From Atkinsonella hypoxylon (taxonomy: Eukaryota; Ascomycota; Sordariomycetes; Hypocreales; Clavicipitaceae): 64,000 nucleotides of DNA. Positions 11,605 to 21,505 of this stretch are shown piece by piece. Every line of letters begins with the position of its first letter. Within the stretch, counting starts at the first letter, position 1. The stretch is taken from assembly GCA_000729835.1 (NCBI GenBank), contig JFHB01000096.1, forward strand, positions 1 to 64,000, given 5' to 3'. The position numbers were made by a program, and so were the translations under genes. The notes beneath the pieces are model-generated. The model saw only the letters and a program-made list of their open reading frames with translations, ran no database searches and was not told the origin of the DNA.

Positions 11605-13480
11605 TCAGATCCCTCGCACACTCACAAAATCTACCAGATCAAAGAAGCTCTTCTTGTAGTATCTCTGCTGTGTCGTACGATTAACCACCTGCAGACCAAA
11701 TTGAGAGGCATAGTCGCCAAACTCCCAATTATCCGAAAATGCCCAGGCATACACCGCAACAACCTCCACGCCATCTTGCCATATTGACTTGAGGACCTCT
11801 GACAGGAAGCTCAAGTAGTAGACGCTACGCGGGGAGTCGAACAACTGATCTGGCAAGGCCTTCTCAGACTCTCCAAAGACAGGGAAGCCAAACTCAGTAA
11901 TGGCCACGGGGGTCTTCCACGTGTTGTAGACGTAATTGAGGCAGCTTCTCAAATAAGTCGGTGTGATGTACACATATGATTGGGAGTGGTATCCAATGTC
12001 CCAGTCGTAGACATTGGTTATAGTCTGGTTCACGCAAAATGGTCTGAGGGTGGAGGAGGCGTTGCGCGCGCACTCGAGGATACTATCTGAACTGTTCGCC
12101 ATGGGGGGAGCAATAACGGTGGCCGTGTAGGGGTCGATGCCCAGGAAGTCTGCTGTTCCGCCCATGTATTTGAGGTCTTGATCGCCGAGGGGCACATATT
12201 CGGGGAACGTCTTTTTGAACGAATCGGGATAGTCTTTGCCCAGGTATATCGGGTTGCAGAACGGGCCGAGCTGGATGGAGTTGAAGTGGTCCGCGGCGTA
12301 TACGTCCGCTGGACTTTGTGGATTGCGAGGAACGCCGAAATTGTTGTTGAACTTGAGGGAGATGCGCCCGCTTCCCTTGAGCTCCTCCTTGTACCAGTGG
12401 TATACGCGAGCATGGGCCTTGATGACATTATATACTGATTTAGCATTGTATGAGTACAGCAGAGGCTCGTTGAAGGTGAACCAGACGGGAGAACCAGACG
12501 GGAACCCGGTCGGCATAGTGAGCCATTGCCACTTTTGCATAGTGGACAAAGGCGTCAGGGAACGTCTCGTTTTGGTACGCGCCATTGACGTAGCCGAGCT
12601 CGGGCCTGTCTGCCGCGGTAGTGAGATTGATGCCGTAAAATTGGAGAGGAGTGTCAAAGTGAAGGAGTGTCATGGCTGGAACCATTCCCTTTTCCAGGAT
12701 GAAGTTGATCACGTCGTTGTAGTGGTCGATGCCTTCCTGGTTAACCGGGGTGCCGGGCAAGGCGAATGGAAGAATGCGAGTCCACGCAATGCTGAACGAG
12801 AAGTGCTTGGCTCCCATGGCTGCTACGCGCTCAATATCTTGCTTGTAGAGATAGTAGTGCTCATTCGTGACGTAGGATTTGGCCCAGGAGTTTTGGATGA
12901 GGATATCCATGAGCGACGGGGATTTGCCCTCGTCCGCAGTAGCACCTTCGATCTGAGATGCGGAGCTAGCGACGCCAAATGAGAAATTTGCAGGGAAGTT
13001 GTCACAGTCTGTGGGACCAAAGTAATCGCGAGGCGGGAGAACCAATTCACGACTCGGCACTGCAGTTGGCGAAACGGTTGTGCTGTAGATGGCCTTTTCA
13101 GTGAAGTTGGGGGGATTCGCGTGCTGCCAGAGCCCCGTCCAGGCAGCTTGGCCATATGGATCATTGGTGTCGTTGGCTTTGACTGTCGCGTTAGGGTCCC
13201 ATTTGCCCCATGTTGTATACGAGAGAGAAGGAAGCAAAGTGGCGGCAGCATCTGGAGGAGGTGCGTATGTAGTCGTAACTGTTGGAGCAGGGACTGAGGT
13301 GGCATATCTGACGGTGTCCGTGAGCGTATAGCTCAATGCGCGGTACGAGTACTGAGGTTTCTTGGCCTCCTGAGACGTGCATTGTGGTCGAGGCGTTGGT
13401 CCGAGTGTTGGTAGAAATACCTGCTGTGCCGCGACCAGGGATACCGCAATGGCTTGAGTCAAGAGCGTTGAACCCTTCAT
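11605..13480 (-). pseudogene. Secreted GH1 family glycosidase, frameshifted
   Basis: The gene encodes a glycoside hydrolase family 1 enzyme (beta-glucosidase-like), predicted extracellular. The ATG at 13480 starts a signal peptide (MKGSTLLTQAIAVSLVAAQQ), followed by a Pro/Thr-rich linker with many N-glycosylation sites. The barrel begins at FPANFSFGVASSASQIEG, with FSIAWTRILP and LLHFDTPLQF further on. The acid/base motif TFNEP and the nucleophile strand ITEFGFPVFG are both present. The reading frame breaks just before TFNEP, because 13 bp (GAACCAGACGGGA on the plus strand) is repeated perfectly at 12478-12490 and 12491-12503. Without one copy the gene is 1863 nt and intronless, coding for 620 aa. 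No normal intron fits 13 nt. It is therefore either a strain-specific null allele or an assembly error. Confidence 0.85.
12478..12503. repeat. Perfect 13-bp tandem duplication inside the GH1 gene
   Basis: GAACCAGACGGGA occurs twice head to tail. On the coding strand this duplicates the codons before the TFNEP acid/base motif and shifts the frame by +1. Confidence 0.95.
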
Positions 13481-15229
13481 CTTTATGACTGGCGTTTGCT
13501 GCCCTGAAGCTGGACCGTATCGGATTGTCCTTGGTCGGAGCTCACCACGCTCATGAAATACTCGACGAACTTTCACACACCTGTCGAACCGGTGGGAGTT
13601 TGTAGCGCATCCATCCCTCATCTATCCTTCGACCGATGGAAGTCCTGTACGCGAAAGCCTAGCGTATGACGATGGGGGGGCCATTCTAGGTATTTGAGGC
13701 CAATTCCCCGGTTGTTGCTGCTCAGAAGTAGTCTCGCTGACGGAGTAATAGCTTGCGAGAAGTCACTTACAACGGAGAAATAGCCAAGCCATCCTTTTCG
13801 GAGACTCCTCGATCCTCCTCGATCTACGGAGAACAGGGCTTATTTACCCCGTGCGGGGGAGAGACTCTCGCTTGGGATGAACCGAGTGATTTGATGGAAA
13901 TGACTATGTGGGGCACTAGAGCTGTGGCTTGCAATGACGTTTGCGAGACGATACTCCTAAGAGGCTTTCTATGCGTTTTGGGTTGTTGTATCCAAGGCGG
14001 ATGCCATGGCTTCCTTGTCAAGGGAGCTAGCTAGCCTGGAGCCAGGAAATGACAGGAGTAGAGTATCGATCAGAAGCTTCCCTGAGAAGGAAAAAAATAA
14101 AGATGCGAGCAGGTCGATCTCAGAGAAGTTCCTGTCCTTCTTCCAGCCTTTCAGAACGAGATCCCTCCCAAGTACTCCGTATCGAGCCGTCTCTTATATA
14201 GCGTCAGCCGCAACCGCCAAGGACACTTTCCGAGGTGGCCTGTTGTCCCATTTGCTGATACAGACACCCACGTAAATGACGGCGTGAGAAGCCGTCTCAT
14301 CACTCAGCCTGCTGTAGCCATTGATAAGTCCTTCCATGACCAAAACTGGCATATTGGCGTCGACGGTCCTATACGCTTTTCTCTCCAAGACGTCTCCAAG
14401 ATGTCTCCAGTCAATTGGCCAATGTCATACAGGAGCGGGCAAACTCTGCGAATTCCCAATTGATGATGAAGATCCTCGGGTATCGTCGCCGGATAATAAT
14501 CTTGACAACCCGAAGCGGCAAGTAGTATAATGCACGCGAAACCCACGTTTTTAGATGGAACAGCGGGACGAGCAATGCGAAATAGGTTTTGAAGACGTCT
14601 GGTACGTTTCCGGAGTCCCAGCCAGGACTTGTCGGAAATTTCACTCCGGTGGATCCCTGTATACAAAGATTATGGCCCACCAGGCGGGAGACAATCTCCC
14701 AACCTCTCGGCTCCTCCGACAAAAACCCACTCCAAGACCACACTTCTCGCTGACATGCCGCGGATCACCATCATAATGCACGATAAGAAGCCGGGTAGGC
14801 GACCAGTCCAAAGCACTCGCAAGACCGCCCAATTCCTCATTCCCCCGTTCGTCGAGCACGAGTGGGGTCCAGTGTTGCGCGGGCCGTATTCAGCTGTGAC
14901 GGAGAATCGCAGGTGCGCATGAAAGCCACGCCTACCTGCTCCAAGCCTCCGAATCTACATAAGTCAACAAGATGTCGACAGCTCTGCATACAGATCTCTT
15001 CGAATTTAAGTACGGAGATATGGAGCTTATACCTGGTGGCGATCACATTCGGTCCCTCACTTCAGCCGCAAACCAGAATGCAACAGAACCCAGCCTTTTA
15101 TCTTCATAAGAGGCATTGCCATTTTGTTGGGTAAACGACAGGAGCCTTATTCCTGATAATAGGAAAACATTTTTCTGTTACTTCCAGTTTGGAACCGGTT
15201 CTTCGCCACCTTCGTCACTAAGTCAGGAC
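13481..15229. other. Intergenic, GH1 upstream region and unassigned DNA
   Basis: The first few hundred bases are the GH1 promoter. I find no supported gene in the rest. Short ORFs on both strands overlap and carry no motif. One TACTCCGTA word lies at 14173-14181. Sequence from about 14900 on becomes similar in character to the decayed HET gene that follows and may be its ruined 5' part. Confidence 0.4.
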
Positions 15230-16100
15230 AGAGTCATGCGGATTAATGCAATTCGCATCAATCAGAACGGCATTTACAAAACGGGCGCACCAGGTCAATT
15301 TCATATAAGAACGCTACCAGTTCCGTCAGATGGCTGGGGAATTTGTATGCCGATAGCAATCTTGTCCCTTCCTCTTCATGAGCGCATGTTGAAGAGCAGC
15401 AGACTAGATCTCCTGTGCGATGATACCATTGACTTTAGCCAAGATGAGCATTTTTGGGGGCTGAACAAGCTGAAAACTCTGAAACAGAAATTGCAAGTCT
15501 TGTAACAGCGCAAAGATGAAGAGGAGAAGGGGCTATGGCAGAGTGGTCACGACAGCGGCAGCAAGAAAGAAAGAGACTAACTCGAGGCAGAGGGCAACAT
15601 CGCGTATCGCAGAAACTAAGGAAATATTAACGCTATACTCTGAAAACCCCGGCTTAGCATCTGAAGAAGGAGGCTACGCAATAAGTGAGGCAGCTGGCAG
15701 CCTTCTTGCGCTTACTCGGACGGTCATGGCTCACACAATGCTGGGTACTCCAAGAAATCTGCCCGGGGCGAGAGGCTCTGGTCATTTGCGACTCAAGCAC
15801 CAGTAAGTGGGATTATTTCTGTCTTGGTTTTGTTCTTGCCGTCCTATCAGCCGAACGGCAATCGCTAGCCAATCGAGTACCTCTGAGAGGATTTATAATT
15901 ATGATGATTTTATTGCGAACCCGTTGCAACGTGATGACGGTAGTGCTTAATTGCACTGTAATGATCTTCTGTGGTTACTCTGGTAAGTTCGTAACTTCAT
16001 GTAACAGATTCAAGAGACAAGATATACTCTGTTCTTGGTTTGGTCGGTTCTGATGAGGCGAAAATGCTGTGTCTCGCAGCTGACTATTCTATCTTGGTGG
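15230..16100 (+). pseudogene. Decayed HET-domain (heterokaryon incompatibility) gene
   Basis: Two blocks of the fungal HET domain are recognisable but lie in different frames. Near 15236-15270 the frame reads RVMRINAIRINQN, a degenerate form of the hallmark WIDAICINQ block. Near 15690-15830 it reads LLGRSWLTQCWVLQEICPGR, then ALVICDSSTSKWDYF. That matches the block where HET proteins have a Trp-Phe-x-R-x-W-V-x-Q-E core, followed by a Cys/Gly strand and WD-F. Stops and frame changes separate the blocks, and the ends cannot be placed. HET proteins trigger cell death on fusion of incompatible strains and form large, fast-decaying families. I see no intact version here. Confidence 0.6.
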
Positions 16101-17216
16101 AAGAGTGCTACAGGAGAACCTCGCTGGCCATCATGGCCTCTTTAAAAAGCCTCGACGTGTTTCTCACTGAGCGCAAGCTAGACTCATGCTCGATTCACTC
16201 TCGAAAGGCTCCAACTGGAATTACCTCGAGCCACCAGCTCCGGTGTTCACAATACAAGATGACGATCGGGAATTGAACCGAATAAGCCTATTTCGAACCA
16301 TTTCGTGCGTCAAATCGACATAAAGCGATTTATCAGGCAGAGTTGGGAAAAATACTCTTGCTATATCAGGCTTCGTCTGGGACAGGTTGATAGAATTGGA
16401 AAATGGGCTCACGGTCTCACGGGCTGATCATCTAGCTATCGACGGCATGACTTCTTCGTTGAGTAAGGGGCGCTGGAAAACCGGCCTTCGAGGTCTTGGT
16501 TCTTACTTGGATACAGGGAGAAGCTTGCAGTTTGTGGAAAATCGCAAATGCGCCACAGGCGAGGACCCAAAAATGGCGTTTTGCCACCACCGTGTGCGCT
16601 GGAAACGTCGATGGACCTGATTCAGCGTCAGCAAGGTATGAAAAGCGGCGGAAGACTCGGCGGAAGACTCGGCGGAAGACATGATGGAGACCCAAGCTGA
16701 TGAATTGTCTGAGAGCGCTCGGCGCTGGTGTCGGTCTTCACAAAGCAAGGGTAGCTGCTGCAGGGATGGTTACCGGCGCAAGCATTTCGGGGACAGAAAA
16801 TACGTCAAAGCGATGGTACCAACGCTGTATCGGCGCTTGACACGGACCAAAAAAAAAAAGGCTACCTCGCTCTCGCGCCCAGCCGCATCATGGTCGGCGA
16901 TTAGGTGGCTCTCTTCAAGGCGGGGAGATACCATTCATTACGCCGTACCATAGTCATGAAGCTGGCCAGCCCTGCCTCGCCCTCCCGCGGATTTTTCCGC
17001 AACGTTAATATGTACGATGATATTCGTTTATCACGGCTGACCCAATTGTGGTTCTCCCCCCTTTAACCCTTTGACTGAAGCAATAGATGGAGTCTTTTCT
17101 TTGTGCCTGATTGTATCATGAGTTCAAGCGGCATGCCGAAGGAAAAAAAATAGTGAGACGTCTAAAGATTGATTATTCTAGTCGCCTATCTACCACTGGC
17201 AGTGTTTACGAGATTT
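16101..17216. other. Non-coding, possible HET 3' remnant, with short tandem repeat
   Basis: A frame near 16470-16510 (GRWKTGLRGLGSYLDTGRS) could be the ruined C-terminal GxLGLG-type block of a HET protein, but this is weak. A 12-bp unit (GGCGGAAGACTC) is repeated about three times at 16648-16682. An A10 tract is at 16850. Otherwise nothing is supported. Confidence 0.35.
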
Positions 17217-17790
17217 TTACTCGAGAATCTTTGCAAAAACTTCCTCGATGATGCGCTTATCCTTCGGCTGCACGCCTAGAAGTCCAAGGTGATTCTTTTG
17301 GAAACTTCCATTGTGAGAAGGATCAAAAAGCGACCGGTACAGGTAGGGGACGATGGTTTCCCTATCAAGGATCCCATCTGTCAATCTCCTAACTATCGGC
17401 CGCCGCCACAGCTGCGTCCACGGTGCTGTGCTTGGGCTGCCAGGGCTTATTTGGCGCAACCTTCTTCGCACTGGACAGCAGCTCGTTCTGCGAGGTCTTG
17501 AAATCCTCCAAGTAGATGGCCTGATTCTCCGTTTCGGAAGGATGCGTCAGCATACCCATGACACCCTGGGCAATGGTGTCGAGCGTCATGGTGCTAAAGG
17601 CGATGTCCCCGCCGTCAAATAAGGTAGGCTGGTAGGTTGACGTGTCGAGAAGGAAGTCGTGTTCGAGACCCCAGTCCAGAAACCCGCCGGTGTAGACGAA
17701 CGTGTAGGAGAGAGAGGTTGTCTTGGACTTCTCGACCAAGGGCAAGAGGGTCCTGTTCTTGGGCTGGCTGACGTCGCTGCCGACCGGGGA
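17217..17790 (-). pseudogene. NmrA-like / isoflavone-reductase-family oxidoreductase, 5'-truncated
   Basis: The frame opens directly at the border of a TIR element with GSDVSQPKNRTL, the segment after the FxPSEFG strand of NmrA-like proteins. It continues with SLSYTFVYTGGFLDWGLEHD and then FDGGDIAFSTMTLDTIAQGV, a typical substrate-pocket and helix block. The N-terminal half with the Rossmann GxxGxxG motif is absent, replaced by the repeat element and unrelated DNA. Near 17389 a TAG and a frame change interrupt the reading. The last block (LTDGILDRETIVPYLYRSLF onward) resumes in another frame and ends at 17217. It is therefore both truncated and frameshifted. Family members bind NADP(H) as reductases or as redox-sensing regulators. 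Confidence 0.7.
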
Positions 17791-18154
17791 GTACAGTAAA
17801 CCCCAGGTCTAGTGATGTTTGCGCGGGTCCAGAACGGGTGTATTTTTGGGCAGAACGGCATATACAGATTATATACGGAATAGTATTAATTTTTAAGCAT
17901 GATTTCTAGAGTGCATAGAGCGTGTATTTATACAGCACTATACCACTAGATACTAGTTCATATACTATTAGATATTAGTGTATATACTACTAAATACAAA
18001 AATGTTAATTCGCATTAGTACACTGTGGATTTTGCATATGTCCAGTGTATACTAAACATATACTCAAGTCTTCACCGCTTGCTATTCTGGCCAAAAATGC
18101 ACCCGTTCTGGACCAACGCACACATGGTCTGGACCTGAGATTTACTGGAACCCC
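17786..18154. mobile_element. Non-autonomous TIR element, copy 1
   Basis: About 370 bp with imperfect terminal inverted repeats of roughly 70 bp. The right end reads GATTTACTGGAACCCC, and its complement begins GGGGTTCCAGTAAATC, CTCAGGTCCAGACCATGTG and GTCCAGAACGGGTG. The left end carries the same words with substitutions. The interior is AT-rich, with repeated TAGTGTATATACTACTAAATA words and no ORF. Related copies lie at 43478-43640, 47284-47635 and 51699-51995. A short, coding-free, inverted-repeat element in several copies is a MITE-like structure. The superfamily is not clear; the CAGT near the ends and a flanking TA on one side hint at Tc1/mariner. This copy truncates the NmrA-like gene. 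Confidence 0.75.
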
Positions 18155-19215
18155 ACCAATTACAACTATTATTACCTCGCGGCGCTAAAAAAAAAATTAA
18201 CTAACGCTAATTGCTCTTGTGGGCGGAATGTGGGTGGGGGCGGTGACCTTACTTAGCACAGTAGCGTCGCGCACCCACCCAAGCGGCGGGTCTGCGGGAA
18301 CGAACAGCCCTGCGACTCCAACTGGAGACATAACGTGACAAGTAGATTGGATACCGGACATCCGCCCGCTCCTCCTCTTGACCCACCTCCACGCCGATAT
18401 CCGCACCCTGCGTCAAGTCTATCTCGCACCCGCACCACCCCTCCAAATCGATCCCGCATAGAAAATGCAGAAATGGGCTAACCGCATACGTGTCCTGTTG
18501 GCGACCCCTTCCCAATCATGTACCTCGCGCTGTCGGCGGCAGCCACAGCCCTCTGATGAAGCGTGTATGTGCGATGAGTCAATTCCCAAGACGGAGCATT
18601 CATTTACAGGCTGAGATCCAACACTGGATTCGTGATGAAACCGATGGAGGCATTTCATTCCTCGGTCAACCCGTTTGTAAATGCCATGTTGCGTCGAGGG
18701 TGGCGGAGTGGATTCAGAAGACGTGGGAAGTAGCTGCTTCTGATGCGGCCATACTCCAAGACACATATTCAAGTGCTTGACATGAAATCAAACAAACAGG
18801 GTAAAAGTATCAAGCCTTAAAGCGCATCAAAGGGGCGGATAGCTACGCCATTGGTGATTCGATAGAGCGTCTTTTGAGGCACGAACTGAGTCCTGACATG
18901 CATGGTTGATGTTTCACGTGATTTTGATTTTCTGCGAAAGGCTGCTATGATAGCATATCAGTGACCAAGGCAAAGTGGACGTGTACGACCGTATGGTATG
19001 AATGTTTACCCAGTGAGGATTCAAATCCCGCAAAATGTCTCTTGTTTCCGGTACGCGCCATTCCATGTGTGTCACAGCGTAGCAAGATGCCTTGCCGCGA
19101 GTCTGCGTAGGACCCCCCTGGCCTCTCTTTCAGAAAATCAACTGCTGTCATTGTCCGTTACCATTGAAAAGCAGACTTCTGCGCCGCGAGGCAGGGAAGC
19201 AAGCAGGCCGTGTTC
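18155..19215. other. Intergenic
   Basis: A 96-codon plus-strand ORF (18490-18780) and overlapping minus-strand frames have no family motif. I see nothing else. The 3' UTR of the Zn2Cys6 gene should lie at the right end. Confidence 0.4.
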
Positions 19216-21505
19216 TTACAGAGACATTGCGCTCCATTTTGACAGTAATGTCCCCATGTCTTCCGCTTTGCGCTTTGGTGCCGACGGGTCCTTTGATAGG
19301 TCTCGGGCATTGTTCTGCTCGGGTAGCGCAAACGAGATGGGTATGTCTCTGAGGGACTCTTTCTTGAATCCCAGGTTCTCATAGTACGGGCGCGCAGTTG
19401 GCGGTAGGGCAACCTTCAACGACCAGGACATAGCCTTGATCCCCTGCAGAATAAACCGCGACACCGGAAAGTCGCCTCCCGTCTGGAGGATCAGCCGCGA
19501 TGCTTTGGTAAACATCTCATGAACAGCCGGGTCAGCCATGTGAAAGACGAGAACGAGCATGGCATTATATGCTCCGCAGATGTTTAAGCATGCATAGTCT
19601 CGGAGGGTATAGACTTCGACAAATCGCTCCATGTTGTCTATATCGAGCTTGCAGTAGTGGAGGCATAGTGCCTTTGCCGTCCAACCCGGCTCGATTTCCG
19701 TAAGAGGATTCAGGGGTCGCAAAATACTGATTAGGACTTCGTTCGCGTAGGTGCTGCCAATGGCGCCATTTAGTGAACCCCCCCCCTTTCGACCAACAAT
19801 TTAGTTTCGGAGCAAAAAATACAAATACTGACCGAAGATAACATGTCTGCGGCGTAAAATTGATGTCATCTCGCATGTTGGGCGGCAACTTCTCCAGCCA
19901 ATGGCGAACTTGCCTCAGCTTCTCGCGTCGTATCTTTAGATCTTCTTCGCTTCCCGGAGAGCTTTCTGATTGCAGATTCCATTCCGTAGAGGAGTACAGC
20001 ATAAGGGTCAGCTCGCAGGCAAGGTACCGAGCCCCAGGAACAAAAGGTGGCGACTTGCTGTCCTTGGTGTGCAGGGTTCCAAACATGTCAACATTCTGAA
20101 TGGGGTAGGTCGCTGATTCAGGAGGCTTTTCGAAGCATCGTGGGATTTTGGGAGGCGCTAACATGGGGAGTTGCAAGTAGACATATCCAACAATGCTGTT
20201 TCCAACGCAATGAGATTCGGTCACGCCAAACGAGATGCTATGTAAACGTACCTCTCATAACAAAACAGGCCCCAGGCCAGCCGAGATAATACCCTTCTGT
20301 CGAGCTCTTGGGTACGATGATATCTTACTTCGTCATACATGGTTTCAATATTCAATCGATTGTACATTTCATACGCCGCATATCTATAGAGCTAGCACCG
20401 AAGTGTGAGCGAGGACCAAAGACCTTGTTTGCGGTCGCGAGGCTGTCATTCTTTTTCTTTACTGCGGGCTCTCCAAGATGGCACAAAGTCCTTCGTGGCC
20501 ACATGCCCCATGGCTAGAAGATGAGCACTTACCATGCCTGATCTATCCATACCGTTGTATGCCGAGATGGAAAATAGCATTGTGAGGCCCTGGACAGTGC
20601 ACGCAGAAGGACGACCGTTTTCCAGATCCAGTAACCTCTTGGCCTCGTCCAAGAACTCAGCCGCTAAGTCTCTGTTGCTCAACATGCTGTAGGCTTTTGT
20701 ACGAGGGGCTGTGTACTGAACACAAGAAGTTGTCCAGGTCAGCGGCCCCGAAATGTCCCCAACGAGGGCAGCAAGTAGCATGGGTGATCAAACTTACGCA
20801 TCTGGACGCACAAACCGCATTGACGAGAAAGCGAGAACAATACTTGGCACTGGACGGATTTGCCGACCGCATATCCGCCAAGAACACCTCGCGGTCAACG
20901 ATGGGCAGCAAGAAAGCGTCATCCCACATGAAGAAGGACGAGATCAGTTCCGAGACCAGCCCATCACTCGCCACAGCAGTCCACGGTTTCGCATCCACGC
21001 GAATGGGGCTTTCCTTCAGCGCCAACAGCTCCAATCTCTCCAATCGCGGATCCAACAACTCCGACGACGCAGGTGAAGAGGGACCTGATAGCAACAGCAC
21101 ACCCTCCTTGACAGCCCGCAGGACTCTGATCGGATCGTCGGCAGCTCGCAACCGGGCGAGGACATCCTGTCCCTCCTCGGTTGATAGTTTACGCAACGTG
21201 AGGAGCAGCTCCCGCAGCTGCTCGTTTTCCTGCATGAGAGCCACGTTCCGACTTTTCAGCGTCGTCGCGACCGTCGGCTCATCGTCTTTGGTCTCATTGT
21301 TGCAAGCGACGCCCCTCCTGGCACAGGGGCCACAGTTTGGTCTCTTGTCGTCACACTTCTCCTTGCGCCGGCGGCAGTTGACACAGGCTGAAGCAATCTG
21401 GCGGCGTTTTTGCCGCATATACGTCGTCTTGGGGTGATCGGCCTCGGGCCCGGGTCTTGAGACTGATGGGGTAGCTGGCATCAGAGGGGGCAGTCGTCTC
21501 TCCAT
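19216..21505 (-). CDS. Zn2Cys6 transcription factor with fungal-specific domain
   Basis: A nuclear zinc-cluster regulator. The DNA-binding motif ACVNCRRRKEKCDDKRPNCG followed by PCARRGVAC has the C-x2-C-x6-C-x6-C-x2-C-x6-C spacing. It is followed by a heptad-type helix (ALMQENEQLRELLLTLRKL) for dimerisation. The middle-homology region has SSFFMWDDAFLLPIVDREVF, then YEMYNRLNIE, WGLFCYE and LPMLAPPKIP, and the protein ends YYENLGFKKESLRDIPISF. I model five exons: 21505-20798, 20715-20533, 20391-20252, 20195-19833 and 19753-19216. The introns are 82, 141, 56 and 79 nt; total 643 aa with all phases consistent. The layout resembles regulators of the NirA/AmdR type, but I cannot assign a target. 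No biosynthetic genes are adjacent. Confidence 0.85.

Noticed and set aside
18490..18780. 96-codon plus-strand ORF
   Set aside because: No family signature, no clear flanking splice or promoter context.
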